Part shown: positions 1 to 11,990 of the stretch, one piece after another | How positions within the stretch are numbered: the stretch's first letter is position 1 | Layout of the letters: every line of letters starts with the position of its first letter | DNA from: Notospermus geniculatus | Lineage: Eukaryota > Nemertea > Pilidiophora > Heteronemertea > Lineidae | Direction: 5' to 3' | Assembly (NCBI GenBank): GCA_002633025.1 | Contig: NMRB01000851.1 | Span: forward strand, 187,073 to 251,072 | Length of the DNA: 64,000 nucleotides | Program-made: the position numbers and the translations under genes | The notes under the pieces: model-generated | What the model saw: the letters and a program-made list of their open reading frames with translations, nothing else | The model's database searches: none | What the model was told of the DNA's origin: nothing

Positions 1-540
1 AGGTCGCTTGATATTTTGACGGCCAATATGGCGTCATCGTGTCGTCATGGAAATGTGACGCCACGTGAACACCTCTATACTTGGTCCTGGTCCAGTGTTA
101 CCGTAAACGCAGCAGTAAGCATTCTTTGTGTATATTTCACCACATCAGATTGCTCAATTAATTCTGCGCAGACGATGAGACACACGAGCCCGCGTCACTC
201 AAGTGTGATAATCATACGTTATAACGTTCGTCGTTTATTGCTTCACAATGGCCACTATGTGGCGGCTGATTGGCCGTAATTGCCAGATTGGCCTATCATA
301 ATATCCGAGTGATAATTAATTGTAATCAGAGGAGGAGAGTTGTGGACAGTGATTGAATGGAAGGCAGTTGGATGGTTTCCCTCATCCATCACGTGTTTAA
401 TCAGAGAAAAACTGGTAAAATCACATCATACTTGTCACATTGGTGTCATAGCAATATAGACTTCAGCAAGGTTCGTTTAATGTTTTACTGCGTGGTTGAA
501 AAGCTCTTGACTGAAAATGTTCAATCTAGAAAAATTCATG
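1..540. other. Intron or intergenic, no feature seen
   Basis: Ordinary AT/GC-mixed sequence with several TTGGCC words near 268-292. ORFs here show no family resemblance. Confidence 0.5.
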
Positions 541-560
541 AAATCTTGCAGAAAACTTAC

Positions 561-618
561 CACATAGGTATTCATTCGAAAGTACGCACTGAGAGCTTTC
601 CAATGAATACCTATGCGA
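561..618. repeat. Short hairpin, ATAGGTATTCATT family, copy 1
   Basis: CACATAGGTATTCATTCGAAAG pairs with CTTTCCAATGAATACCTATGCG. The same hairpin with longer, near-perfect arms is at 47166-47240. Confidence 0.65.
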
Positions 619-997
619 CGGGGTTCAGGTGCCTTTCAAGCTTTTTACATTTTTGTTTTCGGCAAAAATTGGCCTGGTAGGAGTAGCATGCCGTAACTTC
701 TTAGATACCATTGGTTTTGTACAATCTTTATGACAATTGTCTTCCAAAGGCAAGTCTCCTCTCCAATGTCTTCTGGAGGCCATCTGTATGTCCCCCACCT
801 CTCCATCCAATTAGTGAGTGTCTTATACCAAATAAGTTCATTAGTTAATGAGAAATTATCGTTACTAAGATGGTTGTGATCACGGTAGGATTATCATCAG
901 TGGGTCGGGGTATCGGCCGAAATTGTGGCCACCATCATCATCTTAGGATTCATCGAAGGTGTCAACATGATGCTGTAGAAACACTGGTGCCAACTAG

Positions 998-1164
998 TAT
1001 TTATCGTTTCCATGACGTAACGTCAACAGTGTCCGCCATTGCTGACGTCGATGCCATGACGCAAAACCGGGGGCAAGACGTCGTGACGTCGTCCTATGAC
1101 GCAAAGCCGGGGGCAAAACGCGCAACTCAACAGAACGACGTTTACGTCGTGGAAACGATGAATA
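998..1164. mobile_element. GACGTC-rich foldback MITE (family 2), copy A
   Basis: TTATCGTTTCCATGACGT at the left is mirrored by ACGTCGTGGAAACGATGAA at the right, with TA on both sides. The interior has repeated GACGCAAAxCCGGGGGCAA and TGACGTC words, shared in opposite orientation with 13019-13179. Confidence 0.72.
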
Positions 1165-1539
1165 TCTGCTAGGCCTTCTCCTGGTATTGTCCCTGCCATA
1201 TTTTGTCCTACCTCACCGTAAGTTAATCTGTAAATTCTCTCAATCAGAATCCCCAACATTGGATTAGAGTTAATCCTTGAGTAAGTATGTGATCCTCTTG
1301 TCATTACTCTTCCATTTGGCTGGGAGATGATCTGATCATCACGTACAACTGTCTCATCATTACTAAGAGTTCAATCTAACTCTGTCAACCATTATAATCA
1401 CTAGATTTTAGTCTGTTTCTGATTATGATGGACTTTACCTAATGTGCTCTAATTAAAATGTAACTGTGTGGGCGAATCCGGCATGATGGTAGTCAACTTG
1501 CTTAAAGTAACGAAGCAGCCACGTTCCTCCTCGCCCAGG

Positions 1540-1775
1540 CGATGGGACTCGTCTCTTTACCTCAGGTGGTAGAGTGTTGGTCTAAGAAACAGAGGGCCGT
1601 ATGCACCAAGCGAAGATTATCTTGAACTCAGTTTGAGCCACAACTTTTCCATTGTCACATCATGCCCTGGCAAACCTGAACAATTGCAAAGCTGTGGCTC
1701 AACCTGAGTTCAAGATGATGTTCGTTTGGTGCATACGGCCCTAGAGGTCCCAGGTTCGAATCCCTATGTGGCTCT
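1540..1775 (+). pseudogene. tRNA-like sequence (SINE head) split by a foldback element
   Basis: Left part (about 1540-1593): TACCTCAGGTGGTAGAGTG resembles an A box. Right part (1742-1775): GGTCCCAGGTTCGAATCCC has a perfect B box. The 148-bp foldback at 1594-1741 sits between them. Removing it joins AAGAAACAGA to GGTCCCAGG as in an anticodon arm plus T arm. The acceptor arms do not pair, so this is a tRNA-derived repeat or pseudogene rather than a working tRNA. Confidence 0.6.
1594..1741. mobile_element. 148-bp foldback MITE, copy A
   Basis: GGGCCGTATGCACCAA at the left is mirrored by TTGGTGCATACGGCCC at the right, and the inverted match continues inward (CTTGAACTCA...TGAGTTCAAG; GAGCCACAAC...GTGGCTC). 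Target duplication unclear (AGA or AG). Confidence 0.8.
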
Positions 1776-1786
1776 TCATCATATAG

Positions 1787-1930
1787 GGCGGTATGCACCA
1801 GTGAAAATTATCTTGAACTCAGGTTGAGCCACAACTTTCCATTGTCACATCATGCCCTGGCAAGACTGAACAATTGAAAAGTTGTGGCTCAACCTGAGTT
1901 CAAGATAATCTTTGTTGGTGCATACGGCCC
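1787..1930. mobile_element. 144-bp foldback MITE, copy B
   Basis: Same family and orientation as 1594-1741, 45 bases downstream, with GGGCGGTATGCACCA at the left and TGGTGCATACGGCCC at the right. ATA borders both ends, a possible 3-bp target duplication. Confidence 0.78.
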
Positions 1931-2889
1931 ATAGTGTTAGTCAGTCAATTGTTGTGAACCTTTGCTAGATTCAGGTTGGACAGTCTCTTCGTGTGGAGCA
2001 AGTCTTCCGACTTCCTTCCCCTCTGACCTTCTCCATCCTCTGTTTGCTGATGGTGTCAAATACTCCAGAACACATCCCCGCACAAACACACACCTTGCAC
2101 GAGATAAACCTGGATAATATTCATTGTCGTCATATTCCTCAACGACCCTTGAATCTGAGCAACTCCCAGCATTCGTTGACGGAATCACCAACTCTAAAAG
2201 CCACCAAACAAAAGCACGTTCTTCTGTGATATACTTAGATGAAGGCATAAAAATCATGATATAGGCTGGTAACAAAAGCCTCGAGGCATCAAACAGTGTT
2301 GGTGGTTGTTTGGTCTCTGTCGAGAGGAACAGCATCGGGTGATCAAAGGTTGGAAAAGTAATCCCACGATGAGATAGATTCTAAAGTATTAAAGACTGGC
2401 AGCCATGTTGGTTTGGGGGCCATATCAAAGGTCATTAAAGACTGGCAGCCATGTTGGTNTAGAATGAATCTTGAGTGAATTACCGGTGCACCAAGCGAGA
2501 GACTGGATTGAAATTCAAACTGAAGTATTTTCCTCGTCTGTTCAGCCAATTGCGTGTGACAGAACCAGTGGAATGACACATTTGATGCTAATTCACCACA
2601 AATTGAGACTTTCACTTTCAATAAAGAACATAATGAGATTTCATCCAGTGAAGGCGTGCAAAAGGTATTTAAGTTGGAGCTTGTCAAATGTTGAGTGTCA
2701 GGCCATGTTCTTGGTGAAATCTCCTGGCCATAGAAGGGTCTTAGGCTCCGTGCTGTATGAGGAGGACTTTCGGTGTGGTTTTTGGGTGATATCTGCAGCG
2801 TTTGAAAGGTGGGAGCTGCCTTAGGTCTGCTGATGTCAAACTGCCATTGACTCCTGCTCTGGCCTAGGAGGAGGTCAGTTACTCCTGGA
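1931..2889. other. Non-coding; short direct repeat at an N
   Basis: TTAAAGACTGGCAGCCATGT occurs near 2389 and again just before the N at 2459, so this part of the assembly may be collapsed or mis-joined. Nothing else recognised. Confidence 0.45.
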
Positions 2890-3450
2890 CATTGTGACTT
2901 CTCTTATGCTGCCCCGAAGACTATGGAACAAGCTTCCACGTCACTTCAGGGTTAGGGGCAGCATCTTGATCTTCAAGAGTTGCCTAAAACCTATCCAGGA
3001 TGGTCCCATTTGAAATAAAGTAGGTCTGCTGATGACAAACTCCTGGCGGCCTAGGAGCAGGTCAGTTACTCCTGGAGAAAATGCCGTCTCTTGTCCTGCC
3101 CCCAAGACTATGGAATCAGCTTCCACGTCATATCAGGGCAAGCGGCGGTATCTCAATCTTCAGGAGTAGCCTCAAAACTTACCAAAGATGGTGTACCATC
3201 CTATACGATGCCTTGGGTCTGCTGATGACAAACTGCTGCTGCAGCTTTAGGTCTAGGAGTAGGTCTGTTGAGAACAATAGCCTTGAGGAACTCCTTTACG
3301 TTGAGGAGCGTTCTAAAATACGGGCCAAAGTATTATTTTTGCCGCTCCAAGACTGTGGCATCAACTTCGTCGTCAAATCAGGGCAGGTGGCACCATCTCA
3401 GTCTTCAGGAGACGCCTCAAAACCTACCTCTCTCGTTGCTACACGACGTC
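2890..3450 (+). pseudogene. Three tandem relics of a non-LTR reverse transcriptase C-terminus
   Basis: Three degenerate copies of one motif lie in a row. About 2908-3012 reads LPRRLWNKLPRHF...ILIFKSCLKP, about 3084-3185 reads PPRLWNQLPRHIR...ISIFRSSLKTY, and about 3332-3435 reads APRLWHQLRRQIR...ISVFRRRLKTY in another frame. Known: RLWNxLPxxIR followed by FKxxLKTYLF is the usual end of the reverse transcriptase protein of CR1/L2-, RTE- and jockey-like elements. Spacer words between the copies (GGTCTGCTGATGACAAACT; CTAGGAGxAGGTC) are also repeated. This suggests local tandem duplication of one 3' end rather than three insertions. No catalytic reverse transcriptase motif is present upstream. 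Confidence 0.65.
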
Positions 3451-6400
3451 ATAGTGCCTTTGATCACGCTGACAGTTGTGGATACAGGCACTTCTTCATG
3501 TAAAACACTTCTCTGTTCATTCGTTTTCATTTTCAGCTGCAGCTCAGTCAGCATAACGTCCTCATTCTCCCATTCAGGTCGGCCCGCCAAGCAGCTGCTC
3601 AGCCGACATTTCCTACCATCATGATGAATATTGAGGGTTAACTGGCAACTTTTTCACCTGCCCAAGATGTCGACCATCATCATCATCAGCTAATGCATCC
3701 CTCTCCACATAATCTCCTCCGCCGTTGCATTCTTTCAGCTCGGACACCGACTATAACAAAGAGAGGAAACCCAGGAATACATCGCTAGAATAACACCAGA
3801 TAATATGATATTGGAAATATTATATTACCTTCTATCCGGCGATGATCATTTCTGCTGTTTCTTCTGTTACACCTGCCATCTTGTAGATTAACTGGTATTC
3901 TTATATTAACAAAACCAGGGCTTTTTCTTCCAATCAGGCTGCGTGTTATTCTATCTTAGAAACGAACACAGGAGATAGAAGATGTCGAGAACATCCTTCT
4001 TTTCTATCGAATATGATGAAGCTTGCTCTACAATAGTCGGAGGAAGTATTTCTATGTTCTGTTTCTCACAATAGTCAACAACTTTTCAGCAAAACAATGG
4101 TTTCGTTGACGTTAATGCTGAAGTATACAGGTATACAAGGCCGTAGGTAGGTAGAGGCGGCAGAGGGAATTAGAGGAGGCGGGGGGGGGGGGGGCAAAGN
4201 GGGGTGTTTTGCCCCCCCCCCTTCCGACCAGAAGCTAGCTACGGCATTGATTACGCAGCCCCAGTTGCTGCTCTTTGGCCAAACTACTGCTCTTTACTCG
4301 GAGGAAACCCGTGTTCATGTTTCTCCTCCCTCTCACAAATCTTTTTAGCTGGCAAATCAACCACAATTAGCCCTTATTGTTAATTGCCCAATTAAGACAT
4401 CAAAGGCTGCATTTGCCCCCTGCTAACTTATGACCTTGGGTGACCTTCACTCTCTTTGTTTCCATCTGTTTGATGTGCACTTGTCGTCTGCGTGTAGCCG
4501 GGTCCTGACATGCCATGCAACGATGCTAAAACACCAACCTCTGTCCACCCACAGAACACAAGTCTGACTAAGACGGTCAGATATCACGCGTGGTCAGAAA
4601 GGAACCGGCTAAAGGCCAGACATACAAAGAGCAATATGGACACACCCTTCATTTCAATTCAGGAAATAGGCACCTTTGTGACCAGCGGAGGTCAGCTGCT
4701 GTCTGTGTGTTATATATACATCAATGATTCTGCTGGGTGGAAAATAACCTGAGGAAAGAGTTCTATCAGATAGAAACTGATACATAATGCTCAAAACAAT
4801 GACAAAGACCCACGACAATTTTGTATCATAACCAGCAGGTGACTTCTACTGGTGACCAGCCACTGGTCATCCTATAATAACCACATTCAAACGGTACATC
4901 ATCCTTGAACAAAAGGATGGAACAGGTCAAGATTGGCATTGGCCTTTTCCTACAAGATTTTCCCATAAAATGTTGTCTTCTGATTGGCCAGCATTTAGCC
5001 ATGACCTGTCCTAATCTATCCCAGCATTCCCGTGGCTTCCGCCCTGACGTGGAGGTACACCAATAACAATAATTAGGGCCAAAGTTGTGAGAATAAGATC
5101 ACTAATTTGATAAATCAGAAAATTATACGTGCAATTATCTGCCATGATACGGGCACATATCGGCGGTGAATTCACGGAGCAGCGTGATTGGTTGGTGTAT
5201 TAATGTCTTCGCTTTCCTCATTACGTGGAACTCGAGAAAGACCGGGAAGGGCCTCGGGCTATGACGAGGTAAAGTTACTTCTTCGAGATCTTCTAATGGC
5301 TGCCGTCTATTATGGCCTTTTTTCTAGTATGTGCATTTCACAATGAACAAGTTTCACGGCAATTGTGGATTTCTTCTAAAAGACATTTTGATGGACAATA
5401 TGAAGAGAGCTAGGCTCATTACAAACTCAGAGACAGACAGCAATGATTTGACGAATCAGTTTCTTTGGTCTCATCATCCAGTTTGTTGTGCTCTTTATTT
5501 GGCGATGATGCCGAGGGGAAGGAATTGATTGGCTCTTGAATCCACCGTGCTTCCCCCTCTGAATAATCAGCAACGCTGATGAGATGTTTTACCACAAATA
5601 ACCAGAAGGAAAAAAAGAATAGTATGTCAGTGACATGAGAGAAATTCCACATATATAATTCTCCAAATTGTTAATCTCAGGTAGAATTATCTGTCATGGT
5701 TTAACGGCATCTCTCATCAATAAGCAATTGGCTGTTACATGTATTACGCGCTCCCCCAGATATTACTGAATCCAAGCTTAGGAATCTTTGCCATTTTCTG
5801 CCTTCACAGACAGTCAACAAAGAGATAAAGCTAAGATGTAAATATTAAGGCGGGCAAGCTAGAATTTGCTCAGCCCTTGTATCTAATACTGTCTGTTAGA
5901 AGGGAAAAAAATGTAAAAAATGTGCACTTGTATAATCTCATGTCGGCCATTGTCTGTAGCCTTTTGACAGTATGAAGCTATGTGTTACATTAACTAATTA
6001 TAGAATCACCTCTCTCTTTATAATCTCCTCAAAGGATGCTTTTCCTGAGATGAAACCTTCTTTCTCATTTCCAAATGGGATGCTGGACACTGGATGCAGC
6101 GACCTGGAAATATAGACAGGCAGAGCATCTTGTACAATAGGTCAATTACTTAGCCGACTGTCATGAATGTCACAGGCAATGAGATGTTGGTAACATGGCC
6201 TTGTAATTCCATCTGCCTGTGGATGCAGTCAGAGACCCCTTTGCATTATGGGCAACTTCTCCTGTCACGTGATCTCCTCTCGTTATCATTTCAACTTCAT
6301 AGCGTACCCCATACAATGGGGCCGGGAAACACTGAGAAATAGGAACACCGGTGCACCTTACACCGGTCATGGTCTCTATAGCCATATAAACTAATCCCTT

Positions 6401-7059
6401 GTTGAAAAATAAAACCTGACTTAGATTCCAGGGAACTTTGCTCCCTGCCACACCGGCACCACTCCATCATAGATGACCTTGAAATTTGAGAAAATAACGA
6501 AAACCTAACGATGATAATAAGGACATGACGGTGGCCATCTTGTCCATCATCATCACATCAATTACTGCGATTCCATTTCAAAAGCCCAGCATCTTTTGAT
6601 ACATCTTAGTACCAAGACTCGTATTTTCCTGTGTGAGACTATTCAGAGATGTACTCAGCCTCCAGCCTCAGCAGCAGGGATGAAGAATGCCAATTGTCAC
6701 TAATTTTCTGGTGAAATTCCATGCGTTACCGGCGGTTCCTTCTTCATCTTTGTCTTTGACGCCTGATCCGTATGATGTAATAATGTCTGCCGCAGACTCC
6801 AGATTAAATCCTAGTTACCATGGTAACGTGATTCATCACCTTCTGATTTTGGGTGCTGTGGTTTTTGAAGTTGATGATGTTGGAATAGTTTGCCCTCGGA
6901 TGACCTTGATTCAATTAGCAGGTGATTACCAAGGCGTCTGTCTCAGCATTCAACGACCGCCAAGCGGAGACAAGTACCAGTGTTCGTTAGTTAAAATGCA
7001 AAACGGGACTTTAGCCAATGAAGAACAGCGGCTAGAATGTTGTGTTTTGGTATGAATAT
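3451..7059. other. Long stretch without recognised genes
   Basis: Contains a long G run next to an N at 4200 followed by a C run, so the local sequence is unreliable. CCGTAG...CTACGG near 4140 and 4240 hints at an old foldback around it. No exon, RNA gene or clear repeat seen elsewhere. Confidence 0.45.
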
Positions 7060-7140
7060 GTATCCAGGTACCCTGTATAAATGCAGCAAATTTTAGCCAG
7101 ATTGGACTTCAAATATGGCCGCCAGTCGTCCATCTTGAAA
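7060..7140. repeat. Dispersed repeat shared with 46495-46572
   Basis: CAGGTACCCTGTATAAATGCAG, TTTTAGCCAGATTGGACTTC and ATGGCCGCCAGTCGTCCATC match the second locus. Family unknown. Confidence 0.6.
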
Positions 7141-7218
7141 AGTGTTCTCGGCTTATATCTTGTGAACAATACCACAAAGAATGTTCTAATCTATATATTG
7201 ATGTTTCCCTGGAACATA

Positions 7219-7337
7219 ATGGCTGGTATTCATAAAAGTTAGCAAATGCATTTAAGATTTACAGAGCAGTGTCCAATGTAAATGCACTACAAAGTTTAAA
7301 GTAAAAGCATTTGCTAGCTTTTATAAATATCAGCCAT
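7219..7337. mobile_element. 119-bp foldback MITE
   Basis: ATGGCTGGTATTCATAAAAG at the left is mirrored by CTTTTATAAATATCAGCCAT at the right, with the pairing extended by TTAGCAAATGCATTTAA. TA and TG flank it, so the target duplication is at best TA with one change. Confidence 0.72.
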
Positions 7338-7483
7338 TGACTTGACACTTGTTGTTCGTTCTTCTGATATATTCACCCAGGTGAACAGATGGCCCATGGA
7401 CCATTTCATGTTTACAACTTGATAAAAACACCAAATAAAGCATTATTAGCCCTGTTGACAACATTGGGCAAATTTAACGTTCT

Positions 7484-7632
7484 GCAGGAGGAAACCGGAG
7501 TGCCCGGAGGAAACTTGCACTGTCAGAGAGTCGCCCTCTCTATCACATGAGTCCGAGTACGACCGGGGAATCGAACACGAGACCTCAGAGGCGACAGGCG
7601 CCGATGTCTCCGTTGCGCCACCCTGACCGCCC
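7484..7632 (-). mobile_element. tRNA-derived SINE
   Basis: The minus strand reads GGTGGCGCAACGGAGAC (A-box-like), then TGTTCGATTCCCCGG (B box), then TTTCCTCCGGGCACTCCGGT. The last motif is a conserved tail found next to tRNA-like heads in many marine invertebrate genomes. The element looks complete at the head; its 3' end is not defined. Confidence 0.65.
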
Positions 7633-8997
7633 AGAATGGGTTAGTCTATCCCTTCCTCTTGAATGAAGCTACATCCAGCTGCACTCGACGCCCGGTAACT
7701 GCTTCCGGTAATGTACGAGAGTCAGACATCTCTCTAATCATCATGGTGTTACTTCACACCTCCACTCCCAGGAGATTACACACTTGTAACGGAGATGGTT
7801 GCTCGCCGTTCTCGCGTGCGAGACTCAGAAAGGAGACAATAACAGAACTATCTATTACAAGCATCAAAAGAGGGCATCATGTGCTGTGTCCCTTGTTTGA
7901 TGACTTATTACTTGTTTTGAACCCTTTCTGTCAAAGATGGTACATACACGTATATAGATGTTTTTCCTCCAGCCATTTAGTGTCTTGTTACCCACTCTAT
8001 AGACTGGTGTAGTGTTTTCTTGTGTTCCACATAATTCAGTGTTTCTGTGCAAAAGACAGCTAGAGAGACCACGGCTTTCCAATTGGGGAACAGAGAAATC
8101 TGTTATCTCGTTTAGAGTGTTCCCCATACAAAGAGGAGAACACTGACAGACGGACACACCTTGGCACGTTACACTGGCAGATTACTGGCTCTTTAACTAT
8201 GTATTCCTCTTTAACCATCTTGTAGATGGATATTCAAAGAGCAGGATAACACTGTAGTTATCCCCCGAAACATGTTTAGCTGGAAATTCCTTCCTTGACC
8301 TGGCACCTGAAAAGTTTAAGACAGTCATGACAGCCCCCAGCTGCAAAGATGGCTATGCAAAAGAAATTTGCTGCGTGAAAAGCTGATCAACGAAGAAAAG
8401 AAAAATAACCATCTCGCTGCTGATGGCTTCCATTCTTTTGTGATTTGGCCTTGAATCTGTGACACGTTCAGTGCCAGTTCCGTGTGTTTACTGACAAAAC
8501 TGTTATCTCAACACCTTCTTCACAATCCGCACTAACCTCTCTTAAAAGATTATCTTTAGAACATCAAGGAGTCTTCTCCCTCCAAACCTCTCCCCCGCTG
8601 ACTGCGGTGTCCCAGATGATGACACAACCACAGCAACTTTCACATCCTCTTCTCACAATATGAGACCATCATTCACCAGGCCACAAACATAATATTTTTC
8701 CAGCATTTTTTCTCCGATGACAAAACACTCGGTTCAGTGCCAGTGGGGATGACATCAATCCGCCATATTGCCGATTGTGATAAAAGAAAGGCGGGATGCG
8801 ATCCGTCTGCTTGAGGTGATCCATTGTGAGGCAGCAGGAAGCCATGCTAGCTGACCTTTGTTTGACCTTGGAGGGTGAATAGAGAGAAAGAAGTGGATCT
8901 CAGTTCCTTGATTCAGCTTGATTGGATAGTATCGGCGGGGGGGGGGGGCTGGATATTGGTCATTGGGGTAATAAGTGAGATCACGGTTCTGGAACAA
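7633..8997. other. No recognised feature
   Basis: Mixed sequence with a G run at about 8937-8949. No gene seen. Confidence 0.45.
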
Positions 8998-9194
8998 TAG
9001 GAGACTTTCCTGCCGTTAGGGACCGCCTGTTAGCGGTCCTAGAACGTCACATAATTTGACGTCACAGACGTAAGCCATGGCGCCCACTTCGTTATGGATG
9101 ATGTCATGGCGTGCATTTCTTCTCTGTGACGTCAAATTCCATGACGTCCTGGGACCACTAACAGGCGGCCTCTAACGGCAGTAAACACTCCCAT
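8998..9194. mobile_element. GGGAGAC foldback MITE (family 1), copy A
   Basis: GAGACTTTCCTGCCGTTAGG at the left and CTCTAACGGCAGTAAACACTCCCAT at the right are inverted repeats; GCGGTCCTAGAACGTCAC and GTGACGTCAAATT lie inside. The centre (TATGGATGATGTCATGGCG) is itself palindromic. Confidence 0.75.
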
Positions 9195-9639
9195 TCTCGG
9201 AGGAACACTTTTTCTGGGTCAGTCAGTCAAGGAACCAATAATATCAAAAAGTTGGTGAAGTTATGGCCTTGTCTGCCAGAATGATTCTCTTCTATGACAA
9301 TATTCATCCTATTCTCTCCGTTTTGTTGTTGCTCTTGGTCCACTGGGTTTTAATCTTTTAGCGGATGAATATCTCCTCCACGTGACCCCGACCTGTAACA
9401 ATGTTCCTATTGTAATAGACACGAGTCTTCAACAATAGTTTCTTGTAAGCCACCACTTTCTCACCTCACTTGAGAAGTTCCACTCTGGATTCACGCTGAT
9501 TTTTCACCATTTCCTACTCGCATAAGAAATATTGAAACTTTCCATTTTGGTTTGTGATATTCGGACATTGCCATGGAAACGGAGTGGATTTATGTCAAAA
9601 ATCCATCATTTGCTTTGGGCCAAGTTGATACGGTGGATG

Positions 9640-10022
9640 ATGTGAATGGCAGGTGTTAACACTTTATAATGGACACTTTCTGAGCTACACGTGTTGGGTG
9701 CAGATAGGCCAACACTTGTATGATGGTCACTTTCCAGTCTGTGTTTCTGTTCGTGTTGGGTTATAGGCCAACACTTCTACATTGGTCACTTTCCAGTCTG
9801 ACGTGTTGGCTGATTGGCCAGCACTTGTAAAATTGCCGCTTTTCAGTCTGTTCCTGTAATAAGCCAGCACTTGTAAAATGGTCTCTTTCTATTCTATTCG
9901 TGCTGGGAAATTAGGCCAACACTTCACATTGGTCACTTTTCAGTCTATTCGTGTTGGTAATAGGCCAACACTTGTATAATGGTCGCTTTCCAATCTACGT
10001 GTTGGGTAATAGGCCAATAAGG
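9640..10022. repeat. Minisatellite of about 55-70 bp units, seven copies
   Basis: Units carry CGTGTTGGGTAATAGGCCAACACTTGTATAATGGTCACTTTCCAGTCT variants (the first piece is CGTGTTGG, the second GGCCAACACTTGT). GGCCAACACTT-type words recur near 9706, 9769, 9825, 9872, 9912 and 9963. Each unit contains a short inverted repeat, GTGTTGG / CCAACAC. Confidence 0.8.
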
Positions 10023-10701
10023 TGAATAAGGTCTCAGGGCGGCTGTGCATCTTTTAGACCGATGCAAAACATCAAACCAGTTTGCAAAATGGAATCAAAC
10101 AATGGCTGCTGTAGGCAGGGCATCCAAAGAGCACAAAATGTTTCTGACCTTTTAGCAGAAGAAACTTCCATTAGCAAACATTATGTTAAAAGTTAAAAGT
10201 GCACGAAATGGCTTCAGCTGAAAAGGTCAAATTGTTCCATACATTAATATCTCAAGTTTGTTTCAGAATTCGATCATAAGAATTCAAAACTCTCTTTTCA
10301 ACTTCAGCAAACGGACGATACATGTTATTATGACTGTGAAGGACTCTATAACGTCAGGGTGGCTTCCGATATACCTCTTAAGCCGCCATTAAAGTCTTAA
10401 AAGCATCGCGAGTCAATCACCCATCAAACTTTTCCACCTCGTCTGATTCAATATAACGAAACAGAGCTTTCTTTCATCCATCGCTTTTAGTGTAACTTGA
10501 TCTTAGACTCTGAAATCATTCAAGTCACCCGGATGTGACGTCCGATGTGCCACCATTTTGGATTTTATCATATCACATGACATCACCGGCGCTGGCTCCC
10601 ACTTCCGGGTTCCTGTTTCATCACACTTTAAGTGCAAAGTTTTCAGATTATTTTCACCAACAATGATGATGCTCATTTAACCTTTTCAGATTTTACTGAT
10701 A
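10023..10701. other. No recognised feature
   Basis: Ordinary non-coding sequence between a minisatellite and a foldback. Confidence 0.45.
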
Positions 10702-10895
10702 AAATGAGGAACGTATCGACCTGCCGCCACTTGGTGGCGCTGTGAGCAGTCGTACCTTTTTCACGTCTCGTCGTGTGTTGCACTGCATCAAGGACGACAT
10801 GACGCGACGTCATCTTGCATTGTTTTTGACGTATTCGGTCGCACCGCTCGCAGTGCCGCCCTGTCGGATAAAAAGTTGTGCAGGGTGCTCATTTG
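10702..10895. mobile_element. GGCGCTGTGAGC foldback MITE (family 3), copy A
   Basis: GGCGCTGTGAGCAGTCGTACC near 10735 is mirrored by GGTCGCACCGCTCGCAGTGCC near 10837. Shared flanks (CTGTCGGATAAAAAGTTGTG) are also at the second copy near 62875, so the element extends beyond the inner repeats. Confidence 0.65.
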
Positions 10896-11879
10896 AGACT
10901 TGTCTTTTTCCGATGGTTGGTAACAACATCAATTGCATAACTCTCAGATCATCCGTTTGATTTATGAAACATTTGTACAGATTTTTGTCTCTTTTTGCTC
11001 TCTTTTCATGTAACAATTCCATTTGACACAAAAGGTAGGTAACTTTTTTTTCTTTCGATAGAACTTGTTCATGATAACCACGTTTTACCGGTGTTACAGG
11101 AATCTAAGCTCCCTTAAGTCCGGTTTTATTGTTCAACGAGGGATCAGGGTGGCTATAGAATCGACGTCCAGTCGAATTTTGCCGTTCAATAGCAGTAGCA
11201 CTCGACTATTGTAACACGGTTGTGCATTGCTATGACTACCATTCCATCCACACCTGTATCGCTCTCCTTTCTCCATAATGCATCAAATCAACTCCTCGTC
11301 ATGACATTTTCCCTGCCAGTGACTCTTATAGCTCATGTTCCATGACATGAACCAACACGGAAGATGAATATGGCTAGAGACCCTGAAGAATCGTGCCAAC
11401 CCTGCCAATCTCCGCTCCCGTCAAGCCAGATTGACGTGGCTCTTGTTGTCGTTGTCCCTCGCAGACTCCGCTTACAATATGATCTTATTGAAAATGAAAT
11501 TGAACATTAATTCTTGGTTGCCATGGCAGCGGTTTAAATTAAATCTTTTGAAAGTTTACCTTGAGTGTGGCAGGTATCTGCCAAATTAGGTAGTTAGAGA
11601 GCTGGGGTCAGGCACAGCTGAGTCGAGTGATAGTAAAGGGATACATCTCCCTGGGGACATTATAGTGTGGTGTGTGAAAAATAGGGGGCGTTGAGTTCAT
11701 CAATTTTGATTTTATCATTGTTGGGCGTTCAGCATGGCTGGTTTTGTCAACGAAGTTGGTTTACACGGTCCTTGCTACCGTGCTATAGATTCAGGATTGG
11801 AAATTCATCAAACAAGGTTCGTTTAAGTTGCGTCATTTTACAAACTTCTGCATTTGCTTCTGTTAACTTGTTAGTTTAT
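10896..11879. other. Non-coding, with one dispersed word shared with 44.5 kb
   Basis: AAGTCCGGTTTTATTGTTCA and ACGAGGGATCAG near 11116 match AAGTCCGGTCTTATTGTTCAGCG near 44563, so a small dispersed repeat is present. Nothing else recognised. Confidence 0.45.
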
Positions 11880-11990
11880 TGTTGAACATTAACAATATTT
11901 GTTCTCTTGTTGGCCCAAGTTCTGGTATTCTGAGTTAAAGAATAACAATATTCGTTGTTGTTTTATTATTGTTGGCCCAAGTTCCGGTGG
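11880..11990. repeat. 62-bp duplication upstream of the hammerhead motif
   Basis: TTGGCCCAAGTTCTGGTATTCTG near 11910 recurs 62 bases later as TTGGCCCAAGTTCCGGTGGTCTG, each preceded by AACAATATT. The second unit runs directly into stem I of the hammerhead motif. Confidence 0.7.

Noticed and set aside
1540-1775. Functional tRNA gene with an intron
   Set aside because: The interrupting sequence is a transposon-like foldback found again next door, it is far too long for a tRNA intron, and the acceptor ends do not pair.
8937-8949. G-quadruplex candidate
   Set aside because: It is a single homopolymer run and could be a sequencing effect; there are no separate G tracts.
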